This document shows, piece by piece, positions 1-7,721 of a stretch of DNA of 64,000 bases. Position 1 is the stretch's first letter. Each line of letters starts with the position of its first letter. The notes beneath the pieces are model-generated. The model searched no databases. It saw only the letters and a list, made by a program, of their open reading frames with translations, and was not told the origin of the DNA. A program made the position numbers and the translations under genes. The DNA comes from CG2-30-46-19 sp034414555. GTDB taxonomy: Bacteria > Chloroflexota > Dehalococcoidia > GIF9 > AB-539-J10. Location of the stretch: NCBI GenBank assembly GCA_034414555.1, contig DAOUMA010000006.1, forward strand, positions 61,022 to 125,021, given 5' to 3'.

Positions 1-236
1 GTTAAGAAAGAGGGCGATCCAGTGTATTCTCTGTCTATAGTGGGATATTTGCATTGTTCGATTTCTCCTTTGATCCGCAGGAGTTCTTCTCTTGTCCGAA
101 TGAAAATCTTACGTTGTCTTTTTTTATCTTTTGCCCGGTCCAGCTTCCAGCGACGCGAATAATGAATAGCAGCGGGAATTCCTAATAAAATGGCTACAAA
201 CCCTCCAGCGATACTCAACCATTCCCACCATTCCAT
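1..236 (-). CDS. Small membrane-anchored protein, C-terminus outside the window
   Basis: An open frame starts at an ATG at 236 and runs off the left edge without a stop, giving 78 visible codons. The N-terminus (MEWWEWLSIAGGF) leads straight into one hydrophobic segment (about residues 7-24), followed by a basic, charged stretch rich in Arg and Lys (residues 27-50) that would lie in the cytoplasm. This is the layout of a single-pass, N-terminally anchored protein with a cytoplasmic domain. I do not recognise a family. It lies just downstream of argH on the same strand. Confidence 0.55.
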   Translation of the reverse strand, partial: MEWWEWLSIAGGFVAILLGIPAAIHYSRRWKLDRAKDKKRQRKIFIRTREELLRIKGEIEQCKYPTIDREYTGSPSFL

Positions 237-249
237 GTTAATTAACCTA

Positions 250-1593
250 CTAGCATTGAATACATTCCTTTGCTTTTTTCAGTGCTGCTTCTACCCGACC
301 TGGGGCAGTTCCACCGGGAATGTCTCGTGAGGTTATGGAAGATTCCAAAGTAATATTATACACGTCTTTAGCAAATAGGGGACTGAATTTGCGATATTCG
401 TGCAAGCTAAGCTCACGGAAGCTTTTTTCGGCATTAATGGCATATTCACTGAGTTTAGCCACCACACTATGTGCCTCCCGGAATGGCATGCCTTTCTTCA
501 CCAGATAGTCGGCTAAATCGGTAGCCAAAATGTAATCTTTAATAGCCTCACGGACACGCCTGGTATTGACTTTGATTGTCTTCAGCATTTCAGCAAATAC
601 TGCTAAGGTGGAATGCAAAGTATCTAAGGTATCAAAAAGCCCCTGTTTGTCCTCCTGCATATCTCTGTTATAGGCTAATGGCAAACCTTTCATCGTGGTG
701 ATGATGGACATTAGATTTCCATATACCCGCCCGGTCTTCCCCCGGGCCAGCTCGGCGACATCAGGATTCTTCTTTTGAGGCATAATGCTTGAGCCGGTGG
801 TGAAGTCTTTGCCAATCTCTATGAAGCCAAACTCGCTGGATGACCACAGGATAAGCTCCTCGGCCAGCCGGGAAAGGTGCATCATGGTGATGGCCGCCGC
901 CGCTTCGTATTCTATGACGAAGTCCCTATCGGAAACGGCGTCGATGCTGTTGGTGCTTATTTCGCTGAATCCCAGTTCTTGAGCCAGAAATTGACGGTCT
1001 ACCGGATAAGCTACTCCAGCTAGAGCTCCGCTGCCTGAAGGTAAGACATCGGTGCGTTTCAGGCAATCATGAAATCTTTCTTTATCCCGCTGAAACATTT
1101 CAAAGTAAGCCAGCAGATGGTGAGCCAGAAGGACTGGCTGGGCTTGCTGCAGATGGGTATAGCCGGGCATGATGACAGCTTTATTTACCTCAGCCAACTC
1201 CACGAGGGAGGACTGCAGGGCTTTTATGGTGTCTATAGTTTTTGGAATCTCCTCTTTAAGGAAGAGTCGCATATCTAAAGCTATCTGGTCATTTCGTGAG
1301 CGGGCGGTGTGGAGCTTACCGGCTACATCGCCTATCTTCTCGAATAGCCTGGCTTCGATATTCATGTGTATATCTTCAAGCTCAGTCTTGAATTGAAACT
1401 TTCCTTGTTCGATTTCCTTTCGAATAGAGTTGAGCCCCTTGATTATCGCTTTAGCGTCGCTCTCGGCTATTATACCCTGCTTTGCCAGCATCCGGGCGTG
1501 AGCGATGCTTCCCTCGATGTCCTGGCGGTATAGCCGCCGGTCAAAGGGAATAGATGCCACGTATCCCTGCACCCGCTTATTGGTGTCCGTCAT
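250..1593 (-). CDS. argH: Argininosuccinate lyase
   Basis: Cleaves argininosuccinate to arginine and fumarate, the last step of arginine biosynthesis. The fumarase/aspartase-superfamily signature GSSIMPQKKNPD is present near residue 275, together with the early HTARSRND substrate loop and the TSVD-equivalent helix region. Length (about 447 aa) fits the family. The frame opens further to a TTG at 1608, but an ATG at 1593 has GAGGAAG about 6 nt upstream and fits the family start better. It overlaps the 3' end of the small HicB-like gene. Its usual partner argG is about 15 kb away, on the other side of the accessory island. Confidence 0.95.
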   Translation of the reverse strand: MTDTNKRVQGYVASIPFDRRLYRQDIEGSIAHARMLAKQGIIAESDAKAIIKGLNSIRKEIEQGKFQFKTELEDIHMNIEARLFEKIGDVAGKLHTARSRNDQIALDMRLFLKEEIPKTIDTIKALQSSLVELAEVNKAVIMPGYTHLQQAQPVLLAHHLLAYFEMFQRDKERFHDCLKRTDVLPSGSGALAGVAYPVDRQFLAQELGFSEISTNSIDAVSDRDFVIEYEAAAAITMMHLSRLAEELILWSSSEFGFIEIGKDFTTGSSIMPQKKNPDVAELARGKTGRVYGNLMSIITTMKGLPLAYNRDMQEDKQGLFDTLDTLHSTLAVFAEMLKTIKVNTRRVREAIKDYILATDLADYLVKKGMPFREAHSVVAKLSEYAINAEKSFRELSLHEYRKFSPLFAKDVYNITLESSITSRDIPGGTAPGRVEAALKKAKECIQC

Positions 1594-1753
1594 TTCTATC
1601 TTCCTCAAGGGCGTGGATGTAACAACTTATAGCTTCCTTGATGTTTTTAATTGCTTCCTTTTTTGTCTTTCCCTGGCTGACGCAACCAGGCAAGCTCGGG
1701 CACTCCACTACCCAGTAGCCATCCTCACCGGGGTATAAAATAACCTCTCGCAT
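1577..1753 (-). CDS. HicB-like small protein (58 aa), no toxin partner
   Basis: Starts at an ATG at 1753 behind a strong GAGGAGGGG ribosome site. The sequence has the HicB partial-RNase-H-fold pattern: a strand-rich start (MREVILYPGEDGYWVVECP), then SLPGC, then a G-x-T-xx-EA motif and a helix. It is short and has no DNA-binding C-terminus, as in solitary HicB-like proteins. No hicA is next to it. Its stop lies inside the argH coding start, so argH may be translated by coupling. Function as an antitoxin is not shown; solitary HicB-like proteins are common and mostly uncharacterised. Confidence 0.75.
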   Translation of the reverse strand: MREVILYPGEDGYWVVECPSLPGCVSQGKTKKEAIKNIKEAISCYIHALEEDRNDGHQ

Positions 1754-1800
1754 TTCCCCTCCTCTCTAATTCTATCAGCACTTTGTAGTATTCCTTTCAG

Positions 1801-1900
1801 CTATTATACCCTGTTTTATCGGTATATTTAACAGGAGCATCCGCTCGAAGCCTGAGGACACCGCGCCTGCCTGAACTTTTTTGGCTGGATGTGCAGACTT
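1801..1900 (+). repeat. Repeat A, copy 1 (dispersed ~75-100 bp repeat)
   Basis: Begins CTATTATACCCTG, contains TTTAACAGGAGCA, and ends with a T-run and TGTGCA. The same order of blocks recurs at 4108-4180 and 5209-5303. The copy fills the gap between the HicB-like gene and the MFS gene. Confidence 0.75.
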
Positions 1901-1914
1901 GAGGTACGCTTATC

Positions 1915-3117
1915 TCACTCGACTATGAGCTCGTCAAAATGTTTTTTGGCGGCTGGGTCCTTAGCCCATATCATCAACACACCCACTACAAAACAAAGAA
2001 GCGCTGGTGCCAAAAAGGGCATGAATGTTATCGTTAGATGCCCTGTATAGTCAGCTATATATGTCACAGTTATGGGACCAAGGACCATTCCGATATCCCC
2101 CATAACACGGTAGACTCCCATAGATGTGCCCAGTCTGTCTTTAGGCGCCACATCAGCAGGCCAGGCAGCGATGGAACCCTGAAGACCGGTAGCCAGACCA
2201 TAGAAAACCATGATGCCCATAAGGCTGGCTAAGCTTTCCTGCAGTGGAATCAACAACACAGCAATACCACTTAAGAAGAGGCAAGCCATTATAGGTCTTT
2301 TTCTCCCCACCTTATCTGAGAGCCAGCCGGAAGGAAAAGTGCATAGAGAGGTAACAACAGCCGCCACTGTCAGCAGTATTCCAATTCTCTCCTCGGGCAA
2401 GCCCAGGTTAAGAGAGGCATAGAGTGGAATAAGCGTCGAACGAACACCGGCTCTGAGGAAAAACAATGCCAGAACCGAGCTGTTCACAAGAAGGAATGGT
2501 CCATTCAATAAGACACTGGGGACATCCTTCATGCGCATTTTTGACCTTGTTGCTTGTGGAGAGTCTGCTGTCTCCTTCAAAGGTAATGTGGCAATTAGGC
2601 CAATAAAGGCGAATATGGCATATGCAAAAAAGGGCGCGTTAAGGCCAAAATGAGCAGCGGTATAGCCACCGATAGCGGGCCCAAAAGAAGTGCCTGCAAA
2701 TATAAGTCCCGAATACAGCGACATATATCGGCCCCTGGATTCGCCGGCAGTTACCTGCGCAACCCAGGTTGTTGCCGAGGTTACGTAGAGAGCGGAACCT
2801 ATTCCTTCGACAATACGTGCGGAGATTAGCCAGGCATAATTGATAGCTGTGCCACCTGCGATTGACGACAGGATTATCAATACTAACCCGAATACCATGT
2901 TTCTTTTCCTGCCGAAACGGTCTGCCACAAAGCCAGCCGGTATGTCCATCACCATACGAGACAAAGCAAACGCTGATACCGCCCATCCCACAAGCGCTAC
3001 GGGAATAGAGAATGAAAGTGCATACTGGGGAAGAACAGGCGAAATGATACTAATACCCAGTATGACGAAGCCGGAAACCAGTGAGAGGTTTAAGATTACA
3101 AACAGTCGCTGCTTCAT
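1915..3117 (-). CDS. MFS transporter, 12-TM drug-efflux type
   Basis: A 400-aa very hydrophobic protein with the major facilitator pattern: loop 2-3 motif A-like DRFGRKRN near residue 66 and the mirrored DKVGRKRP near residue 270, with about six membrane segments on each side. This places it among 12-TM proton-coupled exporters such as multidrug efflux carriers. The substrate cannot be read from the sequence. It stands alone on the minus strand, flanked by repeat A copy 1 and a dehalogenase gene fragment, so it belongs to the accessory island rather than the arginine operon. Confidence 0.9.
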   Translation of the reverse strand: MKQRLFVILNLSLVSGFVILGISIISPVLPQYALSFSIPVALVGWAVSAFALSRMVMDIPAGFVADRFGRKRNMVFGLVLIILSSIAGGTAINYAWLISARIVEGIGSALYVTSATTWVAQVTAGESRGRYMSLYSGLIFAGTSFGPAIGGYTAAHFGLNAPFFAYAIFAFIGLIATLPLKETADSPQATRSKMRMKDVPSVLLNGPFLLVNSSVLALFFLRAGVRSTLIPLYASLNLGLPEERIGILLTVAAVVTSLCTFPSGWLSDKVGRKRPIMACLFLSGIAVLLIPLQESLASLMGIMVFYGLATGLQGSIAAWPADVAPKDRLGTSMGVYRVMGDIGMVLGPITVTYIADYTGHLTITFMPFLAPALLCFVVGVLMIWAKDPAAKKHFDELIVE

Positions 3118-3194
3118 TTACAAAAGACCCATTATGTGCACGTCTCGTGACCCATTGTCAACAATCATTCTGCATGGTATGCCGGACGAGTTCG

Positions 3195-3261
3195 GGAAGA
3201 GAAAGGCGAGGAGATATCTCGGCATATACTGGACTTCATAAAAAGAACCCCTATCGCCTAG
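3195..3261 (+). pseudogene. 3' end fragment of a haloalkane-dehalogenase-like gene, copy 1
   Basis: About 67 bp nearly identical to 4035-4100. It encodes the last ~21 residues (EEKGEEISRHILDF...) of an alpha/beta hydrolase of the haloalkane dehalogenase group, ending in its own TAG at 3259-3261. Nothing upstream continues the gene. Confidence 0.6.
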
Positions 3262-3422
3262 TGTTTCGGCAGGCTTGACAGCCAGGTGCCAAGGGTACAT
3301 TATTTATGCCAGAAACGATGAGAGGATGGGGATTGCCTCATTGCAAGTTGGAATGGCACATCCTGGTTTTCTCACAAGTGGCTTCCCCACACCCAAGCTA
3401 TTGCCAATAACTGAAAGGAGGT

Positions 3423-3821
3423 TTGGCCATGGAAAAGCAGGCCATTATTCCCAAAAAGTTGCCGAGCTGGGTGAAAGAGATGACGTTGCCCTTGTCACCG
3501 GCCGTCAAAGCCGGGGGCTTCGTCTTCGTTTCCGGCTACGCTGGCTATCGAGATCGCAAAACGGGAGCGCCCATCGAAGGTATAGAGGCCCAGACGAGAG
3601 AGACGCTGGAGGTAATCAAGGATACCCTGGAAGCCGCCGGCTCTTCCCTGGACAAGGTGGTTAAGGCGACGGTGTTCTTGAGAAATGCCCAGGACTTTCC
3701 CAAGATGAACCAGGTCTATCACGCCTTTTTCCCCAAAGACCCACCCGCCCGCACTACCCTCGTTGCCGGGCTGGTCTTGCCCGAGCTACTCGTCGAGATC
3801 GAATGTATGGCTATGGTGTGA
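3423..3821 (+). CDS. RidA-family (YjgF/YER057c/UK114) protein
   Basis: A 132-aa single-domain protein (the ATG at 3429 behind AAAGGAGG is the best start, making about 130 aa). It shows the RidA ending with PARTTLVAGLVLP followed by VEIECMAMV, and the internal VKATVFL segment, matching the family's trimeric fold. RidA proteins hydrolyse reactive enamine/imine intermediates made by PLP enzymes. The Arg of the PARTT motif, which binds the substrate carboxylate, is present. It is flanked on both sides by dehalogenase gene fragments, so it may have arrived with them. Confidence 0.9.
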   Translation: MAMEKQAIIPKKLPSWVKEMTLPLSPAVKAGGFVFVSGYAGYRDRKTGAPIEGIEAQTRETLEVIKDTLEAAGSSLDKVVKATVFLRNAQDFPKMNQVYHAFFPKDPPARTTLVAGLVLPELLVEIECMAMV

Positions 3822-3904
3822 GGGCCAATAGCACTGGGAAACTCAGCTGGGGCATCGGCAGCGGAGACCACTAAGTCGGACTCCACTCGGACTTTACCCG
3901 GTAG

Positions 3905-4138
3905 CCGGCCCTGGTCATGTTTTCCGATGGAGACCCTATTACAGGCGGCGGTGACAAATTCTTTCGTTCTCTTATACCTACAGCCAAGGACCAGCCGGAG
4001 ATTGTTATCAAGGACGCCGGTCACTTTCTTCAGGAAGAGAAAGGCGAGGAGATATCTCGGCATATACTGGACTTCGTAAAAAGAGCCCCTATCGCCTGGT
4101 ATTCCGGCTATTATACCCTGCTTTGCCGGTATTTTTAA
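3905..4138 (+). pseudogene. C-terminal fragment of a haloalkane-dehalogenase-like gene, copy 2
   Basis: The frame reads LVMFSDGDPITGGGD, then an IKDAGHFLQEEKGEE segment. These match the acid-residue loop (SDGDP) and the catalytic-His region (AGHFLQE) of haloalkane dehalogenases. Everything upstream (nucleophile and cap domain) is missing; an in-frame TAG sits just before at 3902. The natural stop seen in copy 1 is TGG here, so the frame reads on into repeat A and stops in it at 4136-4138. Non-functional as it stands. Confidence 0.7.
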
Positions 4139-4180
4139 CAGGAGCACCTGCTTGAAGCCCGAGGACATCGCGCTTGCCTA
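4108..4180 (+). repeat. Repeat A, copy 2
   Basis: CTATTATACCCTG ... TTTTTAACAGGAGCACCTG ... GAGGACATCGCG. It supplies the stop codon for the dehalogenase fragment. CAGG/CCTG within it can form a small hairpin. Confidence 0.75.
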
Positions 4181-4256
4181 AGTCGGAAAGACCCTGATCC
4201 TCGAAAGGAGATACCCAGCGGACAGAGATAGAGACAGGAAGGGTTAATTGCTTTTG

Positions 4257-4265
4257 TGATATAAT
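4257..4265 (+). promoter_or_regulatory. Extended -10 promoter before the ORF6N gene
   Basis: TGATATAAT is a full extended -10 element (TGn plus TATAAT). No good -35 is visible at the right distance. A start about 7 nt further on would leave a leader of about 45 nt to the ATG at 4318. Confidence 0.45.
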
Positions 4266-4317
4266 CGGAGCAGGGTCAGACCAGGTAAAGGTGGCCGGAC
4301 CACCGCAGGTTATTGGC

Positions 4318-4839
4318 ATGGTCAATAAGAAATCACTTATTCCTGTCGATAGGATCGAGAAGGCAATTCTGTTAATCCGTGGGCAAAAAGTTATGCTCGA
4401 TGCTGACCTGGCGGAGCTTTACGGCGTCGAGACGAAGGTTTTGGGTCAAGCAGTCAAACGCAATCTGGAGCGATTCCCTGAAGATTTCATGTTCCAGCTT
4501 AGTCAAGAAGAATTCGCTATCTTGAGGTCACAAATTGTGACCTCAAGTGACTGGGGTGGGCGGCGCTATCGCCCATATGCCTTTACTGAACAAGGCGTTG
4601 CCATGCTATCCAGTGTCTTGCGTAGTCGGCGTGCAATACAGGTAAATATTGAGATAATGCGGGCCTTCATCCGCTTACGGCAGATACTCACAAGTCATGT
4701 CGAGCTTGCCCGCAAGCTAGACGCCCTTGAGAAGAAATATGATGCTCAATTTAAGCAGGTGTTTGAAGCTATTCGTCGTCTTATGGCGCCACCGGAACCG
4801 AAACGGCGCCCCATAGGATTTCGGAAAGGGGACGAATAG
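4318..4839 (+). CDS. ORF6N-domain DNA-binding protein
   Basis: A 173-aa protein with the ORF6N core in the first ~95 residues: IRGQKVMLDADLAELYGV, then VKRNLERFPEDFMFQL and YAFTEQGVAML. Such proteins occur in prophages and mobile islands and in free-standing antirepressor-like genes. The C-terminal helix (EKKYDAQFKQVFEAIRRLM) looks coiled-coil forming. The frame also opens upstream to a GTG at 4291, but the ATG at 4318 starts where family members normally do. The last codons overlap sequence that belongs to a hicA remnant, so the gene's 3' end looks joined by recombination. Confidence 0.88.
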   Translation: MVNKKSLIPVDRIEKAILLIRGQKVMLDADLAELYGVETKVLGQAVKRNLERFPEDFMFQLSQEEFAILRSQIVTSSDWGGRRYRPYAFTEQGVAMLSSVLRSRRAIQVNIEIMRAFIRLRQILTSHVELARKLDALEKKYDAQFKQVFEAIRRLMAPPEPKRRPIGFRKGDE

Positions 4840-4841
4840 GT

Positions 4842-4904
4842 ACTCTTTCCAACATATTGAAGAAAGCTGAAATCTCAAGAGAGGAATTGGAAGACCTTCT
4901 TTAG
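4842..4904 (+). pseudogene. HicA toxin remnant (C-terminal helix only)
   Basis: Reading from 4842, the frame gives TLSNILKKAEISREELEDLL and a TAG at 4902. This matches the standard HicA ending (TL-x-x-IL-x-x-A-x-x-S-x-E-E). The dsRNA-binding fold and catalytic His are gone. The TAG lies just before the hicB ribosome site, the normal hicA-hicB spacing. Confidence 0.6.
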
Positions 4905-4912
4905 GAGGCGCG

Positions 4913-5236
4913 ATGTTAAAATATACGGTTATTCTTATTCCCGAGGAGAAAGGGGGCTACTCGGTAGAGGTACCGGCACTCCCTGGCTGCTTCACGCAGG
5001 GTGAGACCAAAGAAGAAGCTATTGCTATGGCGAAAGAAGCCATAGAGCTTTACCTGGAATCGTGCCAGGCGCACAACGAAGTGATTCCTCAGGAGTTCGG
5101 TATCGAGTCTCTGACTGTAGCAGTGCGGGAGCCTGTTGCCCTGGCAAAAACATTGCGTGAAACGGTAGCAGCTTGGCTGAAGAACAACCCCCGGGCTTAT
5201 TTAAACGAATATACCCTGTTTTGCCGGTATTTTTAA
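4913..5236 (+). CDS. HicB-family antitoxin-like protein, orphaned, tail derived from repeat A
   Basis: A 107-aa protein with a strong TAGGAGG ribosome site. The HicB pattern is clear: MLKYTVILIPEEKGGYSVEV, then ALPGCFTQGET and the K-EA-I helix. In HicAB pairs HicB neutralises the HicA mRNA-cleaving toxin and represses its own promoter. Here the preceding hicA is reduced to its last ~20 codons, so the protein is orphaned. The last ~9 residues (YTLFCRYF) are encoded by repeat A copy 3, which supplies the stop, so the natural C-terminus has been replaced. Confidence 0.82.
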   Translation: MLKYTVILIPEEKGGYSVEVPALPGCFTQGETKEEAIAMAKEAIELYLESCQAHNEVIPQEFGIESLTVAVREPVALAKTLRETVAAWLKNNPRAYLNEYTLFCRYF

Positions 5237-5303
5237 CAGGAGCACCTGCTTGAAGCCTGAGGCCACCGCGCCCGTCTAGACTTTTTGACGGAATGTGCAC
5301 TCG
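5209..5303 (+). repeat. Repeat A, copy 3
   Basis: TATACCCTG ... TTTTTAACAGGAGCACCTG ... CTTTTTGACGGAATGTGCA. It matches copy 1 over its full length, including the T-run and TGTGCA tail that copy 2 lacks. It ends the hicB frame. Confidence 0.75.
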
Positions 5304-5348
5304 CTTGTCTCGGTCAATGCAAAACGAGGAACCAAACAGAATGGCTGA

Positions 5349-5378
5349 TTGTGGAACATATTATGGCAGTTGTATAAT
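5349..5378 (+). promoter_or_regulatory. Promoter of the radical SAM-ATPase-cyclase operon
   Basis: TTGTGG at 5349-5354, 18 bp, then a perfect TATAAT at 5373-5378. Expected start near 5385 leaves about 20 nt before the ATG at 5405, which supports that start over the TTG at 5378. Confidence 0.55.
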
Positions 5379-5404
5379 TGGGAACAAATAGTTTTAGGCG
5401 ACCA

Positions 5405-6523
5405 ATGGATTATTCAAATAGTAATTTTTTGTTAGTAGAGCCGATAGCCAAGACTCCTTACCCTCCACTGGGGTTACTGAAAATTTCATCAATGCTGAAA
5501 GATAAATACAAAAAGTGCAGAGTTTTTAGCCAGATAGGGAAAGGTATACCAAATAGAGGTTCATCATTCGATAAAATATTCGTTACAAGCTTGTTCACGT
5601 GGGACTGGAAGCCTGTTGTTGAGTGCATCAGGTTTTACCAAGTCAATTTCCCAAATAGTGAGATATTAGTGGGCGGAATAGGCGCGTCACTCATTCATGA
5701 CCATATATATTCTTACACGGGGATTAGGCCACACGTAGGGCTATACCATGAAGCGGAATGTTACATTCCCGACTACTCTATGACATTTGGAAGGCAGAAT
5801 GGTGCATCAATTACATTCACATCAAGAGGATGCCCAAGAAATTGCGAGTTTTGCAGCGTGAAGCAATTGGAACCCACATTTTTTGTAAGGGAGAATTGGG
5901 AAAAGGATATAAAACAAGAATATCCCAGAATCATACTCTGGGATAACAACTTTCTGGCATCACCTAACTTCGAAAGCGATTGCAGGAAGATTGAGAAATT
6001 CAACAAGAAAGTGGATTTCAATCAGGGGTTAGATGCAAGGCTACTGACTGAAGAAAGAGCCAAAATACTCTTTAGAATCAACATAGACCCCATTAGGCTT
6101 GCTTTTGATGATGCTAAGTATGAAAATGATATCTTGAAAGCGATAAACATAGTTAAAAGTCACTCGAATAAAGAAATAATGACGTATGTTCTTTATAACT
6201 TCCGTGATACACCGGAAGACCTTTACTATAGAATCAATTTGCTTAATAAAGAGGGTGTACTTTCATTTCCAATGGAATATAGGGCACCAACAAACAAAAC
6301 TAGCAAAATACCAGGCCCTAACTGGAACTTATTTCTACTTAGAGCATTTAAGTTAACTCTGATTTTCTATTACAGAAAAGGAATGATTACAAGAAGCCGG
6401 GAATCATTCGAATCAATCTATGGTAAAGACGAACGGGAATTCGTGTCACGATTGTACGAAATATATGAATATGACAAACGGTTAAAGAGAAAAAGTACTC
6501 ATGAGGGGGAAAGCAATGGATAA
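5405..6523 (+). CDS. Radical SAM protein with B12-binding-type N-terminus
   Basis: About 372 aa. The N-terminus (FLLVEPIAKTPYPPLGLLKI) is typical of B12-binding-type radical SAM enzymes, where P-P-L-G-L opens the Rossmann-like domain. The radical SAM cluster motif CPRNCEFC (CX3CX2C) lies near residue 146 within FTSRGCPRNCEFC. Downstream LWDNNF and FNQGLDARLL are usual for the TIM-barrel. The substrate is unknown. First gene of a compact four-gene operon; its 3' end overlaps the ATPase start by 8 bp. The whole operon is visibly richer in A and T than the flanking genes, suggesting transfer. It lacks viperin signature residues as far as I can see. Confidence 0.85.
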   Translation: MDYSNSNFLLVEPIAKTPYPPLGLLKISSMLKDKYKKCRVFSQIGKGIPNRGSSFDKIFVTSLFTWDWKPVVECIRFYQVNFPNSEILVGGIGASLIHDHIYSYTGIRPHVGLYHEAECYIPDYSMTFGRQNGASITFTSRGCPRNCEFCSVKQLEPTFFVRENWEKDIKQEYPRIILWDNNFLASPNFESDCRKIEKFNKKVDFNQGLDARLLTEERAKILFRINIDPIRLAFDDAKYENDILKAINIVKSHSNKEIMTYVLYNFRDTPEDLYYRINLLNKEGVLSFPMEYRAPTNKTSKIPGPNWNLFLLRAFKLTLIFYYRKGMITRSRESFESIYGKDEREFVSRLYEIYEYDKRLKRKSTHEGESNG

Positions 6524-7721
6524 GAAGATGGCTGTTCAGATATCTCCCATGAATGTTCAAATGAGAGTTGGAATTCTGAAGACCATAGCCAGATCAATAT
6601 ATTCAGATCCCAAAGTAAAGATTAGAGAAGCTGTAGCAAATGCGATGGATAATGGGGCAACGTGGTTCGTAATATATGCTGATAAGCCATCAAGGACAGT
6701 TTGTCTGATGGACAATGGCGGAGGAATAACAGATAGTAGATTTGACGAAATATTTGAGTACATTGGGTATGGGATGCAGAAGAAAGACAGATACTCGAAC
6801 TCATATTTTGGTTTAGGTTTGATGTCAATACTTGAGCTAGGGAAGGGGGCTACAATAATCACTAGATCCAAAGAAGAGGGAAAGGTTATAAGACTTGATG
6901 TTGATTCAGAGAAAGTATTTAGCGAAGAGATGGAAGACAAACCAATCACTGAGATTGGCAACCTGCTTGATAAAAGACCATCGGACCTATCGGTAAGGGA
7001 GAGTGTATCTATATTAGGTGAAGAATCAATAGGGAAAGTGTTCGGAGATTTTCCTACACATTTTACCGAAATCATTCTTAGTGATATTGACGAGAGAGTA
7101 TTCGGAGAGATAATTTCTGCGGAATTTGAAATCGACCTGAGGAAGATTCTTCCTCTTCGGGTCCAAAAAAAAGAACCCTTTTTTCAGAGTATTAAGGACC
7201 CTACAGCGTTGAAATGGATATTGGAAAAATTAAGTGACCGAGATTATTGTCCGACTATTGATGTGTATCTGGGGATATCAGAAGAAACTAAAGAATTGGG
7301 TCAGATTTGGAAATATTATCCAGATTTCAGAAGGGACCTAGAAATAGGGAAGGCAGACATCTTCTACGGAGCTAAGGAGAAATTTGCATTCTATTATCTA
7401 TACTCGACAGACGACCTAGAGGAGAGGGCAAAAGAGAACAAAGAAACCGGATTGTGGGTGAGAAACAAGAATTTCTTGGTCAAAGAAGCTGATTATTTCG
7501 AACGGCCTGGTTCGAGAGGGAAAATTATTCATCAGCCACTTCGAAACTGGCTATTCGGCGAGATATTTCACCAGGGAATGACGGATTTTCTAGTTGTTAC
7601 AAGAAATGAATATAATTGGGATTCTCCCGATTTCTCCAGATTTTATAAGGAAATTTACGATCTGCTTTATGTTTTAAATAAGAGATTAAGAAAGGCTTGG
7701 GAGTACAGAGCAAACAAGTAA
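6516..7721 (+). CDS. GHKL-fold ATPase of the MutL/Hsp90/MORC type
   Basis: About 401 aa. The ATP lid and pocket are easy to see: N-box REAVANAMDNGA (E38, N42, D45), G1 box MDNGGGI at 65-71 and G2 box FGLGLMS at 98-104. The N-box E-x3-N-x2-D-x-GA is the Hsp90/MutL/MORC form rather than the histidine kinase form, and no kinase dimerisation helix or phospho-acceptor His precedes it. The ATG at 6516 follows GAGGGGG. About 250 residues after the ATPase core I cannot assign. It overlaps both neighbours, so the operon is translationally coupled. Nucleotide-dependent dimerisation is the expected behaviour; the client is unknown. Confidence 0.85.
   Translation: MDKKMAVQISPMNVQMRVGILKTIARSIYSDPKVKIREAVANAMDNGATWFVIYADKPSRTVCLMDNGGGITDSRFDEIFEYIGYGMQKKDRYSNSYFGLGLMSILELGKGATIITRSKEEGKVIRLDVDSEKVFSEEMEDKPITEIGNLLDKRPSDLSVRESVSILGEESIGKVFGDFPTHFTEIILSDIDERVFGEIISAEFEIDLRKILPLRVQKKEPFFQSIKDPTALKWILEKLSDRDYCPTIDVYLGISEETKELGQIWKYYPDFRRDLEIGKADIFYGAKEKFAFYYLYSTDDLEERAKENKETGLWVRNKNFLVKEADYFERPGSRGKIIHQPLRNWLFGEIFHQGMTDFLVVTRNEYNWDSPDFSRFYKEIYDLLYVLNKRLRKAWEYRANK

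Noticed and set aside
3275..3664. A 129-codon plus frame overlapping ridA
   Set aside because: It runs out of phase through the ridA coding region, and its Gly/Arg-rich translation is typical of a shadow frame.
5405..6523. Radical SAM protein as a viperin
   Set aside because: It has a B12-binding-type N-terminus and CPRNCEFC, without recognisable viperin signature segments.
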